Shown piece after piece: positions 1 to 6,214 of a stretch of 13,947 bases of DNA. The position numbers and the translations under genes were made by a program. Every line of letters begins with the position of its first letter. Positions within the stretch are counted from its first letter, which is position 1. The notes under the pieces are model-generated. The model did not search any database. It had not been told where the DNA came from and was given only the letters and a program-made list of their open reading frames with translations. This DNA comes from Eubacterium sp. (lineage in GTDB: Bacteria > Bacillota > Clostridia > Lachnospirales > Lachnospiraceae): assembly GCA_022776205.1 (NCBI GenBank), contig JALFIK010000096.1, positions 1-13,947 on the forward strand. Reading direction: 5' to 3'.

Positions 1-180
1 GGTAGCCAAGACGGGAAGGGATAAACGCTGAAGGCATCTAAGCGTGAAGCCCGCCCCAAGATGAGATATCCATACTTGAAAGAGTGGGAGACCCCTTGAA
101 GACGACGAGGTGGATAGGGCAGAGGTGGAAGTGTAGCGATGCATGGAGCTGACTGCTACTAATTGGTCGAACGCTTGACC
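1..180 (+). rRNA. 23S ribosomal RNA, 3' end (partial)
   Basis: The first 180 bases match the conserved 3' part of bacterial 23S rRNA. They include the segment reading GGCATCTAAGCGTGAAGCC, the GATGAGATATCC block near 61, and the closing region CTGCTACTAATTGGTCGA. The terminal GCTTGACC at about 173-180 is what normally pairs with the GGTCAAG-type 5' end of 23S, so the mature end is placed near 180 within a few bases. The 5' part of the gene lies outside the window. The gene is followed after about 70 bp by two tRNA genes and not by 5S rRNA. Confidence 0.95.
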
Positions 181-249
181 TTAAAAGGTCTTTCGAAGAA
201 GATTATTGGAACTGATACATGTGTGTGGTTTTTAAGGTACATAATTTAT

Positions 250-321
250 GCACGAGTGGCTCAGTGGTGGAGTATCGCCTTGCCAAGGCGAGGGTCGCGG
301 GTTCGAATCCCGTCTCGTGCT
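250..321 (+). tRNA. tRNA-Gly (anticodon GCC)
   Basis: The cloverleaf can be drawn by hand. The acceptor arms GCACGAG (250-256) and CTCGTGC (314-320) pair perfectly and are followed by discriminator T321. The anticodon stem TCGCC/GGCGA encloses the loop TTGCCAA, with anticodon GCC at 282-284. The T arm carries GGTTCGAATCC. CCA is not encoded. The gene lies about 70 bp after 23S rRNA and is probably processed from the rRNA operon transcript. Confidence 0.97.
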
Positions 322-334
322 TTTGTTTTTTTGT

Positions 335-406
335 AGCGCTATCGCCAAATGGTAAGGCACTGGATTCTGATTCCAGCATTTCCAGGTTCGAATCCTGGTA
401 GCGCTG
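335..406 (+). tRNA. tRNA-Gln (anticodon CTG)
   Basis: The acceptor arms AGCGCTA (335-341) and TAGCGCT (399-405) pair perfectly and are followed by discriminator G406. The anticodon stem CTGGA/TCCAG holds the loop TTCTGAT, with anticodon CTG at 367-369, which reads the glutamine codon CAG. The T arm contains GGTTCGAATCC. CCA is not encoded. Only 13 bp separate it from tRNA-Gly, and a run of seven T (408-414) follows it. This is the CAG-specific isoacceptor rather than the usual TTG one. Confidence 0.96.
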
Positions 407-410
407 CTTT

Positions 411-454
411 TTTTATGTAATAAGAAAGTCCGAAAACTTTCCTATTACATAAAA
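411..454 (+). terminator. Long AT-rich hairpin after the rRNA-tRNA operon
   Basis: Arms 411-429 and 436-454 form a 19-bp stem with a single A·C mismatch (A423/C442) and the loop CCGAAA. It begins inside the T-run after tRNA-Gln, so it plausibly ends the rRNA-tRNA transcript. There is no T-tract after the right arm, so it could instead act as a 3'-end stabiliser. The same arm sequence recurs at about 1094-1134 (see the repeat entry), so it is also a member of a repeated hairpin family. Confidence 0.6.
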
Positions 455-470
455 AAGCTTTTCGGGAGAT
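411..470 (+). repeat. Intergenic hairpin repeat, copy 1
   Basis: The block from TTATGTAATAAGAA through the loop GAAAA to TTTCCTAT is shared almost base for base with copy 2 near 1096-1128. Both have an A·C mismatch at the same place in the stem and a nearby CTTTTCGGG or CCTTCGGG tail. Such hairpins at gene ends resemble dispersed REP-like or small MITE-like elements. Membership rests on two close copies and one looser copy (about 1847-1900) within this window. Confidence 0.55.
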
Positions 471-494
471 GCACACGAATTTGTAATATAAACA

Positions 495-514
495 GTGTAT
501 TTTAGAAAATACAC
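495..514. promoter_or_regulatory. 20-bp perfect dyad, candidate operator upstream of the DUF6465 gene
   Basis: GTGTATTTT (495-503) and AAAATACAC (506-514) are exact reverse complements around a 2-bp centre. The spacing is too short for a good RNA hairpin and fits a dimeric DNA-binding protein. It ends about 19 bp before the predicted -35 of the DUF6465 gene. No regulator is identified. Confidence 0.35.
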
Positions 515-533
515 CAATGTTTTTGTAAAATAC

Positions 534-562
534 TTTCCAAATATTTTTTTACGGTGTATAAT
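534..562 (+). promoter_or_regulatory. Sigma-A-type promoter for the DUF6465 gene
   Basis: A perfect -10 TATAAT (557-562) lies 17 bp after a weak -35 TTTCCA (534-539). The start codon follows 26 bp after the -10. The dyad at 495-514 lies just upstream and may modulate this promoter. Confidence 0.6.
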
Positions 563-588
563 GCATATGTAAAAGAAAGGAGTAAATT

Positions 589-1056
589 ATGGCAAGGAAA
601 AAAAGCACTGCAAAAGTCAGCACAACTGCAAAAGCTGCTGCTGCAAAAGCAAAGACTGTTACAACAAAGGCGAAAGCGGTAAAAGATGAAGTAAAAATCG
701 CAGCAGAAAGGGCAGTAGATAAAGTGGCAGAATCTCAGGAAGTGAAAGAAGTGGCTGCTCATGCAAAAGAAACAGTGAAGGATACCGGTGCAAAAGTCGC
801 AGATAAAGCCAGAAAAGTGACAAAAAAAGTTGAGGAAGTGAAAACGGCGGTTACTTGCGAGACAGAAGTTTATTTACAATATCAGGGATATGAATCCTTA
901 CTGGATACTGTAACAGAAAGAATTAAAAAACAGTATGAGGAGGAAGGACATAAGGAAAGCGAGATGAAATCTCTGAAAATTTATCTTAAGCCGGAGGAAG
1001 CTTCTGCATATTACGTCATTAATGAAGAAAACTCTGGTAAAGTCTTTTTATTTTAA
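589..1056 (+). CDS. DUF6465 family protein with Lys/Ala-rich N-terminal region
   Basis: A 155-aa protein of unknown function. Residues 1 to about 88 are almost entirely Ala, Lys, Val, Glu and Thr. They form predicted amphipathic helix with loose repeats of the AKxxxxKAKxV kind, resembling bacterial histone-H1-like tails, phasins or LEA proteins. Residues from about 90 to 155 form a compact mixed domain starting ETEVYLQYQGYE, which I associate with the DUF6465 family found in Lachnospiraceae and relatives. No signal peptide or membrane segment is visible. The start is set by AAAGGAG about 6 bp before ATG 589. The gene stands alone, with its own promoter upstream and a terminator at 1074. DNA binding or another scaffold role is possible from the basic tail but is inference. 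The family assignment is from memory of sequence pattern. Confidence 0.8.
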   Translation: MARKKSTAKVSTTAKAAAAKAKTVTTKAKAVKDEVKIAAERAVDKVAESQEVKEVAAHAKETVKDTGAKVADKARKVTKKVEEVKTAVTCETEVYLQYQGYESLLDTVTERIKKQYEEEGHKESEMKSLKIYLKPEEASAYYVINEENSGKVFLF

Positions 1057-1073
1057 AATACAAAAGAGTGCAG

Positions 1074-1097
1074 GCGGTCCGAAAGGGCCGCTTTGTT
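1074..1097 (+). terminator. Rho-independent terminator after the DUF6465 gene
   Basis: GCGGTCC (1074-1080), loop GAAA, and GGGCCGC (1085-1091) form a 7-bp G+C-rich stem with one G-U pair, followed by TTTGTT. It lies 17 bp after the stop codon. The T-tract is short, so termination may be incomplete. Confidence 0.7.
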
Positions 1098-1145
1098 ATG
1101 TAATAAGAACGTCTGAAAAGTTTCCTATATAACAAACCCTTCGGG
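1094..1145 (+). repeat. Intergenic hairpin repeat, copy 2
   Basis: The outer stem TGTTAT/ATAACA (1094-1099 with 1129-1134) and an inner stem around AATAAGAA/TTTCCTAT enclose the loop region CTGAAAAG. Three unpaired bases (GTA, 1100-1102) bulge on the left. The sequence closely matches copy 1 at 411-454, including the A·C mismatch, and is followed by CCCTTCGGG. It begins directly after the terminator of the DUF6465 gene. Confidence 0.55.
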
Positions 1146-1199
1146 CAGGATCGCACTGCGGTGGGGAAGAATTATCTGTTACATTTTAAAGAGGAAATA

Positions 1200-1228
1200 T
1201 TGAACTTTATACTTAAATTTGCTATACT
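1200..1228 (+). promoter_or_regulatory. Sigma-A promoter for the SEC-C protein gene
   Basis: TTGAAC (1200-1205) and TATACT (1223-1228) are separated by 17 bp, a near-consensus housekeeping promoter. The in-frame ATG at 1219 overlaps the -10 box, so it cannot be the translation start of this transcript. Confidence 0.75.
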
Positions 1229-1275
1229 ATTACATTATATGTCCAAAGATGGATGACAAAGGAAGGGAAAGAAAA

Positions 1276-1782
1276 ATGTCTTTATTAACAGATTGGAGAG
1301 AATTTGCCTATAGCCACGATGATAATACGAGAGAAGGGCAGCAATTCTGGATTGGGTATTTTAATCAGGAAAAGGCAGTTTACGAACAGATTCTTGCAAC
1401 ACCGGATGAACCGGTAAGCGGAACTGTATCGGAGCTTGCTGAGAAATATGGTATGGAGCTCACATATTTTGTCGGTTATCTGGATGGAATTAATGACAGT
1501 TTGAAAGTTCCGAATCCAATTGAAGAGATGGATGAGAATACGGTCGTTTCATTAGATTATGATAAAGAGAAATTATACTATAATATGGTGGCTGCCAAGG
1601 CAGACTGGCTCTATGAATTGAAAGAGTGGGATAATCTCTTAACGCCGGAGAGAAGAAAAGAGCTTTACAGAGAACAGAAGAAATCAATGACTGTTGTGAA
1701 ACCACCGAAGATCGGACGAAATGATCCATGTCCGTGCGGAAGCGGAAAGAAATACAAAAAGTGCTGTGGACGAAATAAATAG
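1276..1782 (+). CDS. SEC-C metal-binding domain protein (168 aa)
   Basis: Small cytoplasmic protein ending in a SEC-C zinc-binding motif. The last residues read GRNDPCPCGSGKKYKKCCG, with the pattern CxC(8)CC that ligates one Zn ion. The same motif is found at the C-terminus of SecA, where it binds SecB and ribosomes. The N-terminal 140 residues are acidic and helical (MSLLTDWREFAYSHD at the start, NMVAAKADWLYEL in the middle). I recognise them as a conserved stand-alone Lachnospiraceae protein without a proven role. ATG 1276 is preferred over 1219 because it has GGAAGGG 8 bp upstream and because 1219 lies inside the promoter. Function in protein quality control or ribosome-associated work is only suggested by the zinc motif. 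A strong terminator follows. Confidence 0.88.
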   Translation: MSLLTDWREFAYSHDDNTREGQQFWIGYFNQEKAVYEQILATPDEPVSGTVSELAEKYGMELTYFVGYLDGINDSLKVPNPIEEMDENTVVSLDYDKEKLYYNMVAAKADWLYELKEWDNLLTPERRKELYREQKKSMTVVKPPKIGRNDPCPCGSGKKYKKCCGRNK

Positions 1783-1816
1783 ACAGCAGTTATGAGGCAG
1801 GATATGCCTTATGAGC

Positions 1817-1851
1817 GGCATCCTGTATAATTTCAGGATGTCATTTTTTTT
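1817..1851 (+). terminator. Strong Rho-independent terminator after the SEC-C gene
   Basis: GGCATCCTG (1817-1825) pairs with CAGGATGTC (1834-1842) over 9 bp with one G-U pair and the loop TATAATTT. It is followed by A and then eight T (1844-1851). The left arm can alternatively pair with CAGGATATGCC (1798-1808), leaving a 2-base bulge. The two hairpins exclude each other, as in an attenuator, but this may be chance. Confidence 0.85.
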
Positions 1852-1900
1852 ATTTGATAGGAAATTGCATTATTTTCTGTCAAATAAAAATCCTCCGGGA
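1847..1900 (+). repeat. Intergenic hairpin repeat, looser copy 3
   Basis: Arms 1847-1865 and 1872-1890 form a 19-bp stem with two G-U pairs around a 6-base loop (TGCA at its centre), followed by TCCTCCGGG. Placement at the 3' end of a gene, stem length, AT-rich arms with a GGAAA/TTTTC inner end, and the CCGGG tail parallel copies 1 and 2. The primary sequence differs more, so kinship is uncertain. It overlaps the T-tract of the preceding terminator. Confidence 0.4.
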
Positions 1901-2013
1901 AGAGGTATGCTCTTGTGAATGAAAGGTATCACATGTGTGATCGAGTCAAAAGCAAGAGTTCGGTAAACAAAATTCTATATTTTTATACAGCCATATACTA
2001 GGATTGGAGAGAA

Positions 2014-3108
2014 ATGCAGGATAAAAATAGTGCAAACATAATTAAAATAGTCACAGAGGATTTTGAGGCAGTCACAGTAATGATGTCCACACCGGTTGAG
2101 ACAGTGAAATCAATTCTTGGCAGACTGGGAGTGGAATATGAACAGGGACTGCCGAAAGAAGTATATATTACTGCCCTGAAGGAGGAGTTTTGTTCCGATC
2201 CGAAGTGGATTCTTATGATGCTTCCGGCTGTAGTGCTGGATTTTCTCATGGAAGTGTGGGAGAATGATACAGTAGAGATGGATGAAGAACGCTGGAATTA
2301 TATAGAGTATCTAAAAGTGTTCGGGCTGCTAAATTATCGAAGAAAATATGCTGTTGCAGGAACAGAAGATGAGATTATCGTTGTTCCTGCGATGAAAGAA
2401 CAATTTTATTTTTTATTAAAAAGCAGGAAAAGCCAGAAGCTGATAGCTACCTATGAAGAATGGGATAAATATCTCACAGGGTTGATGTATTATTATGGCC
2501 TGATTGAGCTGACGGATCTGTTTGTAATTTTTCAGAAGACAATAAAAAAAATGATTTCTTTTGAAGAATTTCTTATATTTTTAAAATGCAGATGTTCTCT
2601 TTGGTCTTTTGGTGTTATATTAAAAGATATTAGCGGTGACAGACAATATTTTCAATGTATGACAGTAGAAAATCCAGATCTGCTTTTAACCTTTCTCAGA
2701 GAACATCCGGGATTATTTTATAAGGAACCCTCACCGGAAGATTTAATATATATCAGTGAATCGGCAGGTATTGATAATCGATGGCCCGGTGTGTCAGAGC
2801 TTGGGACGTTATTTGTTGAAAAACTGGGACTGAATTATTACCGGGCTACCGTTGCGGTAAAGACGCTTATTATTATGGTACAGAATGGATGTTCCTTCGA
2901 GAAACTTCGGGACGAAGTGACTGTTATTGTTGCCGATCCGGAAGAATGGGAGAAAGAAGTGACAGGAGCGGTCAGAGACTTATATGAAAATGTTCCCATA
3001 TTTGAATATAAAGGTCATTCCAGAAAGGAATACAGAAAGCTGTTTCATGAGAGACAATTGCGCAAGCGAAAAGAAAGATTTACGATAATTGAGGGCGGCA
3101 GACATTAG
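2014..3108 (+). CDS. Uncharacterised 364-aa protein, possibly related to the helical domain of large SEC-C proteins
   Basis: I do not recognise a named family. The protein is soluble, largely helical, acidic over most of its length, and ends in a basic stretch (RKRKERF). It has no signal peptide, no clear membrane segment and no Cys-rich motif. The middle (YYYGLIEL and EEFLIFLK, about residues 158-191) and the end (LYENVPIFEYKGHSRKEY, about 329-346) recall the helical region that precedes the SEC-C motif in longer Clostridia proteins, where a phrase like LYNNTPxxxxxGHTP is common. Here the zinc motif is absent. That resemblance is from memory and weak. ATG 2014 has TGGAG only 4 bp upstream, or AGGA 10 bp upstream. 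A possible -10 TATACT lies at 1994-1999 without a good -35. The pyrophosphatase gene follows after 36 bp, so co-transcription is likely. Confidence 0.75.
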   Translation: MQDKNSANIIKIVTEDFEAVTVMMSTPVETVKSILGRLGVEYEQGLPKEVYITALKEEFCSDPKWILMMLPAVVLDFLMEVWENDTVEMDEERWNYIEYLKVFGLLNYRRKYAVAGTEDEIIVVPAMKEQFYFLLKSRKSQKLIATYEEWDKYLTGLMYYYGLIELTDLFVIFQKTIKKMISFEEFLIFLKCRCSLWSFGVILKDISGDRQYFQCMTVENPDLLLTFLREHPGLFYKEPSPEDLIYISESAGIDNRWPGVSELGTLFVEKLGLNYYRATVAVKTLIIMVQNGCSFEKLRDEVTVIVADPEEWEKEVTGAVRDLYENVPIFEYKGHSRKEYRKLFHERQLRKRKERFTIIEGGRH

Positions 3109-3144
3109 TCTGCTGTTATTCGAAAAAAGAAAAGGAGAATCGAA

Positions 3145-4800
3145 TTGAGTAATAAGAAGAACGTATATGTAATCGGGCATAAAAATCCGGATACAGATAG
3201 TATCTGTTCTGCAATTTCTTATGCCTACCTGAAAAATGAACTGGACAAGAAAGAAGGGGGAGAAAAAAAATACATTCCCACAAGAGCAGGACATGTGAAC
3301 GAGGAAACGCAGTACGTCCTGAACTATTTTGGAATGGAGGCACCTCTTTATGTCAGTGATATCCGTCCCCAGGTTACAGATATTGAGATTCGTAAGACAG
3401 AAGGAGTGTCACCGGAACTGTCTCTGAAAAAAGCATGGGATATTATGCGGGCCTCCCGTATCGTGTCTCTGCCGATTTTAGAGGAGGAGAAGCTTGCCGG
3501 AATTATAACAGTCGGTGATATTGCATACTCCGATATGGATGTTTACGACAATATGATTCTTTCTAAGGCGCATACAAGTTTTAAAAATATCGTGGAGACC
3601 ATTGATGGTGAGATGATTGTAGGAAATTTAGAAGGAAATTTCGATGAGGGTCATGTGCTGATTGCAGCAGCAAATCCGGACATGATGGAGGGCTATATTG
3701 AACCAATGGATATGGTTATTTTGGGAAACCGTTATGAATCCCAGCTTTGTGCAATTGAGATGGATGCACAATGTATCGTGGTTTGTATGGGAGCAACGGT
3801 TTCGAAGACCATTCGAAAACTGGCAAAAGAGCACGGCTGTCGTATCATTGTAAGTCCTTATGATACTTATACTGTGGCAAGACTGATCAATCACAGTATG
3901 CCGATCCGGTATTTTATGACAACAGACAATTTAATTACCTTCCACACGACAGATTTTGTGGATGACATCCAGGAAATAATGGCCAAAAACCGTTTTCGTG
4001 ATTTCCCGATTGTTGACACCCAGGGAAAATATATCGGAATGATTTCCAGACGGAATTTACTTGGACTTGATAGAAAGAAGTTGATTTTGGTTGATCATAA
4101 TGAGAAGACGCAGGCCGTAGATGGTTATGAAGAAGCTGATATTTTAGAAATTATCGATCATCATCGTCTCGGAAATATTGAGACAAATGCTCCATTATTT
4201 TTCCGGAATCAGCCGGTTGGATGTACGGCAACGATTGTGACACAGATGTATATGGAAAATGATGTGGAAATTCCGGAAAAGATTGCCGGTTTACTTTGTT
4301 CTGCAATCCTTTCCGATACGTTGATGTTCCGCTCGCCAACTTGTACTGCCATTGACCGGATGATTGCAGAGAAGCTGTCAGGTATTGCAGGAATTGACAT
4401 TGAAAAATATGCGAAGGATATGTTTGATGCGGGAAGTAACCTGAGGGAAAAATCAGCAAAAGAGATTTTCTATCAGGATTTTAAGAAATTTAATGATTCA
4501 AAAATAAATTTTGGTGTGGGGCAGATCAGTTCCATGAATAAAGAAGAACTTTCCGCATGTAAAGAAAAGCTCCTGCCGTATATGGAAGAAGTCAGGACAT
4601 CTTACGGTCTGGATATGGTATTTTTCATGATGACAGACATTATTAATGAATCAACAGAGCTGCTCATGGTAGGAGACATGGGTAAAGAGGTTATTGAGAG
4701 TGCGTTTCATGTAGAAGTTGAAGATAGTAGTGCAAATCTGGCAGGTGTGGTGTCCCGAAAAAAACAGCTGATTCCGGCAATACTCGGACAACTTTCATAA
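3145..4800 (+). CDS. Manganese-dependent inorganic pyrophosphatase with regulatory CBS-DRTGG-CBS insert (family II)
   Basis: Hydrolyses pyrophosphate to two phosphates in the cytoplasm, pulling biosynthetic reactions forward. The 551-aa length is that of CBS-type family II enzymes rather than the roughly 310 aa of plain PpaC. The DHH domain is split: GHKNPDTDS (residues 11-19, ligands H12, D16, D18) and D72 come first, then VDHN (316-319), DHH (338-340) and D391. The C-terminal DHHA2 domain ends with the substrate-binding SRKKQ (537-541). Between them lie CBS1 (about 80-130), a DRTGG domain (about 135-248, with SPYDTYTVARLI) and CBS2 (about 255-310). In characterised relatives these bind AMP/ADP as inhibitors and ATP or diadenosine polyphosphates as activators. 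The start is TTG 3145, set by AAAGGAG 7 bp upstream (3131-3137). No ATG start fits, since the conserved N-terminal strand begins at residue 6. No catalytic residue is missing. Confidence 0.95.
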   Translation: MSNKKNVYVIGHKNPDTDSICSAISYAYLKNELDKKEGGEKKYIPTRAGHVNEETQYVLNYFGMEAPLYVSDIRPQVTDIEIRKTEGVSPELSLKKAWDIMRASRIVSLPILEEEKLAGIITVGDIAYSDMDVYDNMILSKAHTSFKNIVETIDGEMIVGNLEGNFDEGHVLIAAANPDMMEGYIEPMDMVILGNRYESQLCAIEMDAQCIVVCMGATVSKTIRKLAKEHGCRIIVSPYDTYTVARLINHSMPIRYFMTTDNLITFHTTDFVDDIQEIMAKNRFRDFPIVDTQGKYIGMISRRNLLGLDRKKLILVDHNEKTQAVDGYEEADILEIIDHHRLGNIETNAPLFFRNQPVGCTATIVTQMYMENDVEIPEKIAGLLCSAILSDTLMFRSPTCTAIDRMIAEKLSGIAGIDIEKYAKDMFDAGSNLREKSAKEIFYQDFKKFNDSKINFGVGQISSMNKEELSACKEKLLPYMEEVRTSYGLDMVFFMMTDIINESTELLMVGDMGKEVIESAFHVEVEDSSANLAGVVSRKKQLIPAILGQLS

Positions 4801-4808
4801 AAATGGGG

Positions 4809-4827
4809 AAAGGGAAATTTTCCCTTT
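4809..4827 (+). terminator. Weak hairpin terminator after the pyrophosphatase gene
   Basis: AAAGGGAAA and TTTCCCTTT are exact complements around one T, giving about a 7-bp stem with a small loop. GATTTCTTTG follows, so the T-tract is poor. It lies 8 bp after the stop codon. It could also be read on the other strand, since it is nearly palindromic. Confidence 0.5.
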
Positions 4828-5017
4828 GATTTCTTTGTGGTATAGTGAAAGTGGTGTTTTTGGTTTCAAATGAAATAATATTGTCGAAATAATTACAATG
4901 TCAATTTATTTTAATAAATTGGGCAAAAAATTCCACTATAAAAACATGAAATTTTAAAGGATTTATTGTATTATAATTAAAGTAATCCCCTAAGTTAAAG
5001 GTTAGTATTATACAGAG
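4828..5017. other. AT-rich non-coding spacer with possible regulatory sites
   Basis: No credible coding region is present between 4801 and 5167. Visible elements are: TGGTATAGT (4838-4846), which looks like an extended -10; a Spo0A-box heptamer (4882-4888); an 8-bp dyad AATTTATT/AATAAATT (4903-4920); and a TATAAT (4972-4977) preceded by AAAGGATTT (about 4956-4964). The last of these resembles a sigma-H -35, but no GAAT -10 accompanies it. I see no riboswitch pattern I can name. Confidence 0.4.
4882..4888 (+). promoter_or_regulatory. Possible Spo0A box (TGTCGAA)
   Basis: TGTCGAA is identical to the core of the Spo0A binding site known from Bacillus and Clostridium. It lies about 90 bp upstream of the candidate small-RNA promoter and 280 bp before the helicase gene. 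A 7-bp match is expected by chance about once or twice in a window this size, so this is weak evidence. Confidence 0.25.
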
Positions 5018-5063
5018 AATGTCCACAATGAGTTTTGCCCCTCATTGTGGGCATTTTCTTTTT
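4984..5063 (+). ncRNA. Candidate small RNA ending in a strong terminator
   Basis: A TATAAT at 4972-4977 would place a transcription start near 4984. The transcript would run about 80 nt into the strong terminator at 5018-5063. No open reading frame with a ribosome binding site is visible inside it, and it matches no RNA family I can name. The -35 region is weak. The alternative is a leader or attenuator in front of the helicase gene, or a second terminator for the pyrophosphatase transcript. Confidence 0.35.
5018..5063 (+). terminator. Very strong Rho-independent terminator, mid-spacer
   Basis: AATGTCCACAATGAG (5018-5032) pairs with CTCATTGTGGGCATT (5041-5055) over 15 bp with a single G-U pair and an 8-base loop. 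The T-rich tract TTCTTTTT (5056-5063) follows. It lies more than 200 bp after the pyrophosphatase stop codon and about 105 bp before the helicase start, so it probably terminates an RNA that begins within the spacer. Confidence 0.88.
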
Positions 5064-5167
5064 GCGGAAAAACAAGGCACATTATCCATTGAGAAGAAGT
5101 TTCATTTGATAAAAATAAGTATTATGAACGTAAAGTGATTATTTGCAAAAACATAAAGGAGTAGATC

Positions 5168-6214
5168 ATGATATTTTCATACCGGAAAGGGATGATAAAA
5201 ACTTCTGTGCGAAAGCTTGTTGAATTTCTTTTAAGGTCGGGCGATATCCGGACAGGAACTTCCGTGTCTGCTGATCCGGAAGCCATGCAGAAAGGGAGTC
5301 GTCTTCACAGAAAAATAGAGAAGAATCAGAAAGCGACCTATCAAAGTGAAGTACCCCTGAAGATGGAATGGGAGGAAGAAGGGTATCGGCTTTGTCTGGA
5401 AGGACGTGCAGATGGAATTGATCAGATAGAATATAACGGAAACAGGATTCCTTTGATTGATGAAATAAAGTGTGTTTACAGGGATGTGAATAAAATTGAA
5501 GAAGCGGAGACGCTTCATCTTGCCCAGGCAAAGTGCTATGCATGTATGTATGGGCATTTGAAAGACTGTAGTGAAATTGCAGTACAGATCACTTATTGCA
5601 ACATGGAAACGGAAGAATTGAAGAAGATATGTTTTGTCTATTCCATGGAGGAACTGACCGAGTGGTTTGACAGTCTGCTGGATTCTTATCGCATGTGGGC
5701 ATCCTGGTATGTGAAGGCCAGAGAAGGAAGAAACAAAAGCATTAAAAAAATAAAATTTCCTTTTCCTTTCCGACCGGGACAAAAGAAGATGACTGCCATG
5801 ATCTATCGGGCAATAGAGGATAAAAAGAATATTTTTATGCAGGCACCGACAGGTGTGGGAAAAACCATGTCTGCCGTATTTCCGGCCTTGAAAAAAGTAG
5901 GAGAGGAGAGTGCCGAAAGAATTTTTTATCTTACGGCAAAAACGATTACAGGGTCCGTAGCGCAGGATGCGGTAAATTTACTGAAAAAACAGAAGCTGTC
6001 TGTCTCTGTGGTTTCGATTACCTCAAGGGAGAGAATCTGCCCGAATGAAGTTATGGAATGTAATCCGGAAAAATGCGCGAAAGCAAAAGGTCATTATGAT
6101 CGGATTCATCATGCACTTTATGAACTTCTGATTTCGGAAAATACATTTACAAGAGAGAATCTCCTCCTTTTTGCAGAAAAATATCAGGTATGTCCTTATG
6201 AATTATCTTTTTAA
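5168..6214 (+). CDS. Helicase N-terminal half: PD-(D/E)XK nuclease domain, Walker A, Fe-S cysteines
   Basis: 348 aa before the TAA. Residues 40-130 carry a RecB/Cas4-like nuclease core: H47 in GSRLHRKIEK, D82 in GRADGID, E99 and K101 in IDEIK, and QxxxY at 120-124. The helicase part begins at about 196 (FPFPFRPGQ, a Q-like motif). It continues with Walker A APTGVGKT (226-233), motif Ia YLTAKT, and four cysteines at 291, 298, 303 and 342 spaced as in the XPD/DinG Fe-S cluster. The start ATG 5168 has AAAGGAG 6 bp upstream. If made alone it could still be a nuclease, but it lacks the DEAH box and the second RecA domain. No clear promoter is visible in the 100 bp before it. Confidence 0.85.
   Translation: MIFSYRKGMIKTSVRKLVEFLLRSGDIRTGTSVSADPEAMQKGSRLHRKIEKNQKATYQSEVPLKMEWEEEGYRLCLEGRADGIDQIEYNGNRIPLIDEIKCVYRDVNKIEEAETLHLAQAKCYACMYGHLKDCSEIAVQITYCNMETEELKKICFVYSMEELTEWFDSLLDSYRMWASWYVKAREGRNKSIKKIKFPFPFRPGQKKMTAMIYRAIEDKKNIFMQAPTGVGKTMSAVFPALKKVGEESAERIFYLTAKTITGSVAQDAVNLLKKQKLSVSVVSITSRERICPNEVMECNPEKCAKAKGHYDRIHHALYELLISENTFTRENLLLFAEKYQVCPYELSF

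Noticed and set aside
219..401. A 60-codon open frame across the two tRNA genes
   Set aside because: It is made of tRNA-Gly and tRNA-Gln sequence and has no ribosome binding site.
1219..1275. N-terminal extension of the SEC-C protein from ATG 1219
   Set aside because: The codon lies within the promoter region overlapping the -10 box, and the residues are not typical. ATG 1276 has a proper ribosome binding site.
4801..5167. Riboswitch, T-box or 6S RNA in the spacer
   Set aside because: I could not find the conserved core of any of these. Only a terminator hairpin and short dyads are visible.
5231..5782. Long minus-strand open frames opposite the helicase, sfsA, J-like and hscC genes (for example 5231-5782, 7251-7730, 10535-11092)
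   Set aside because: They lie wholly within strongly supported plus-strand genes, have no ribosome binding sites, and show no recognisable domain or normal protein composition.
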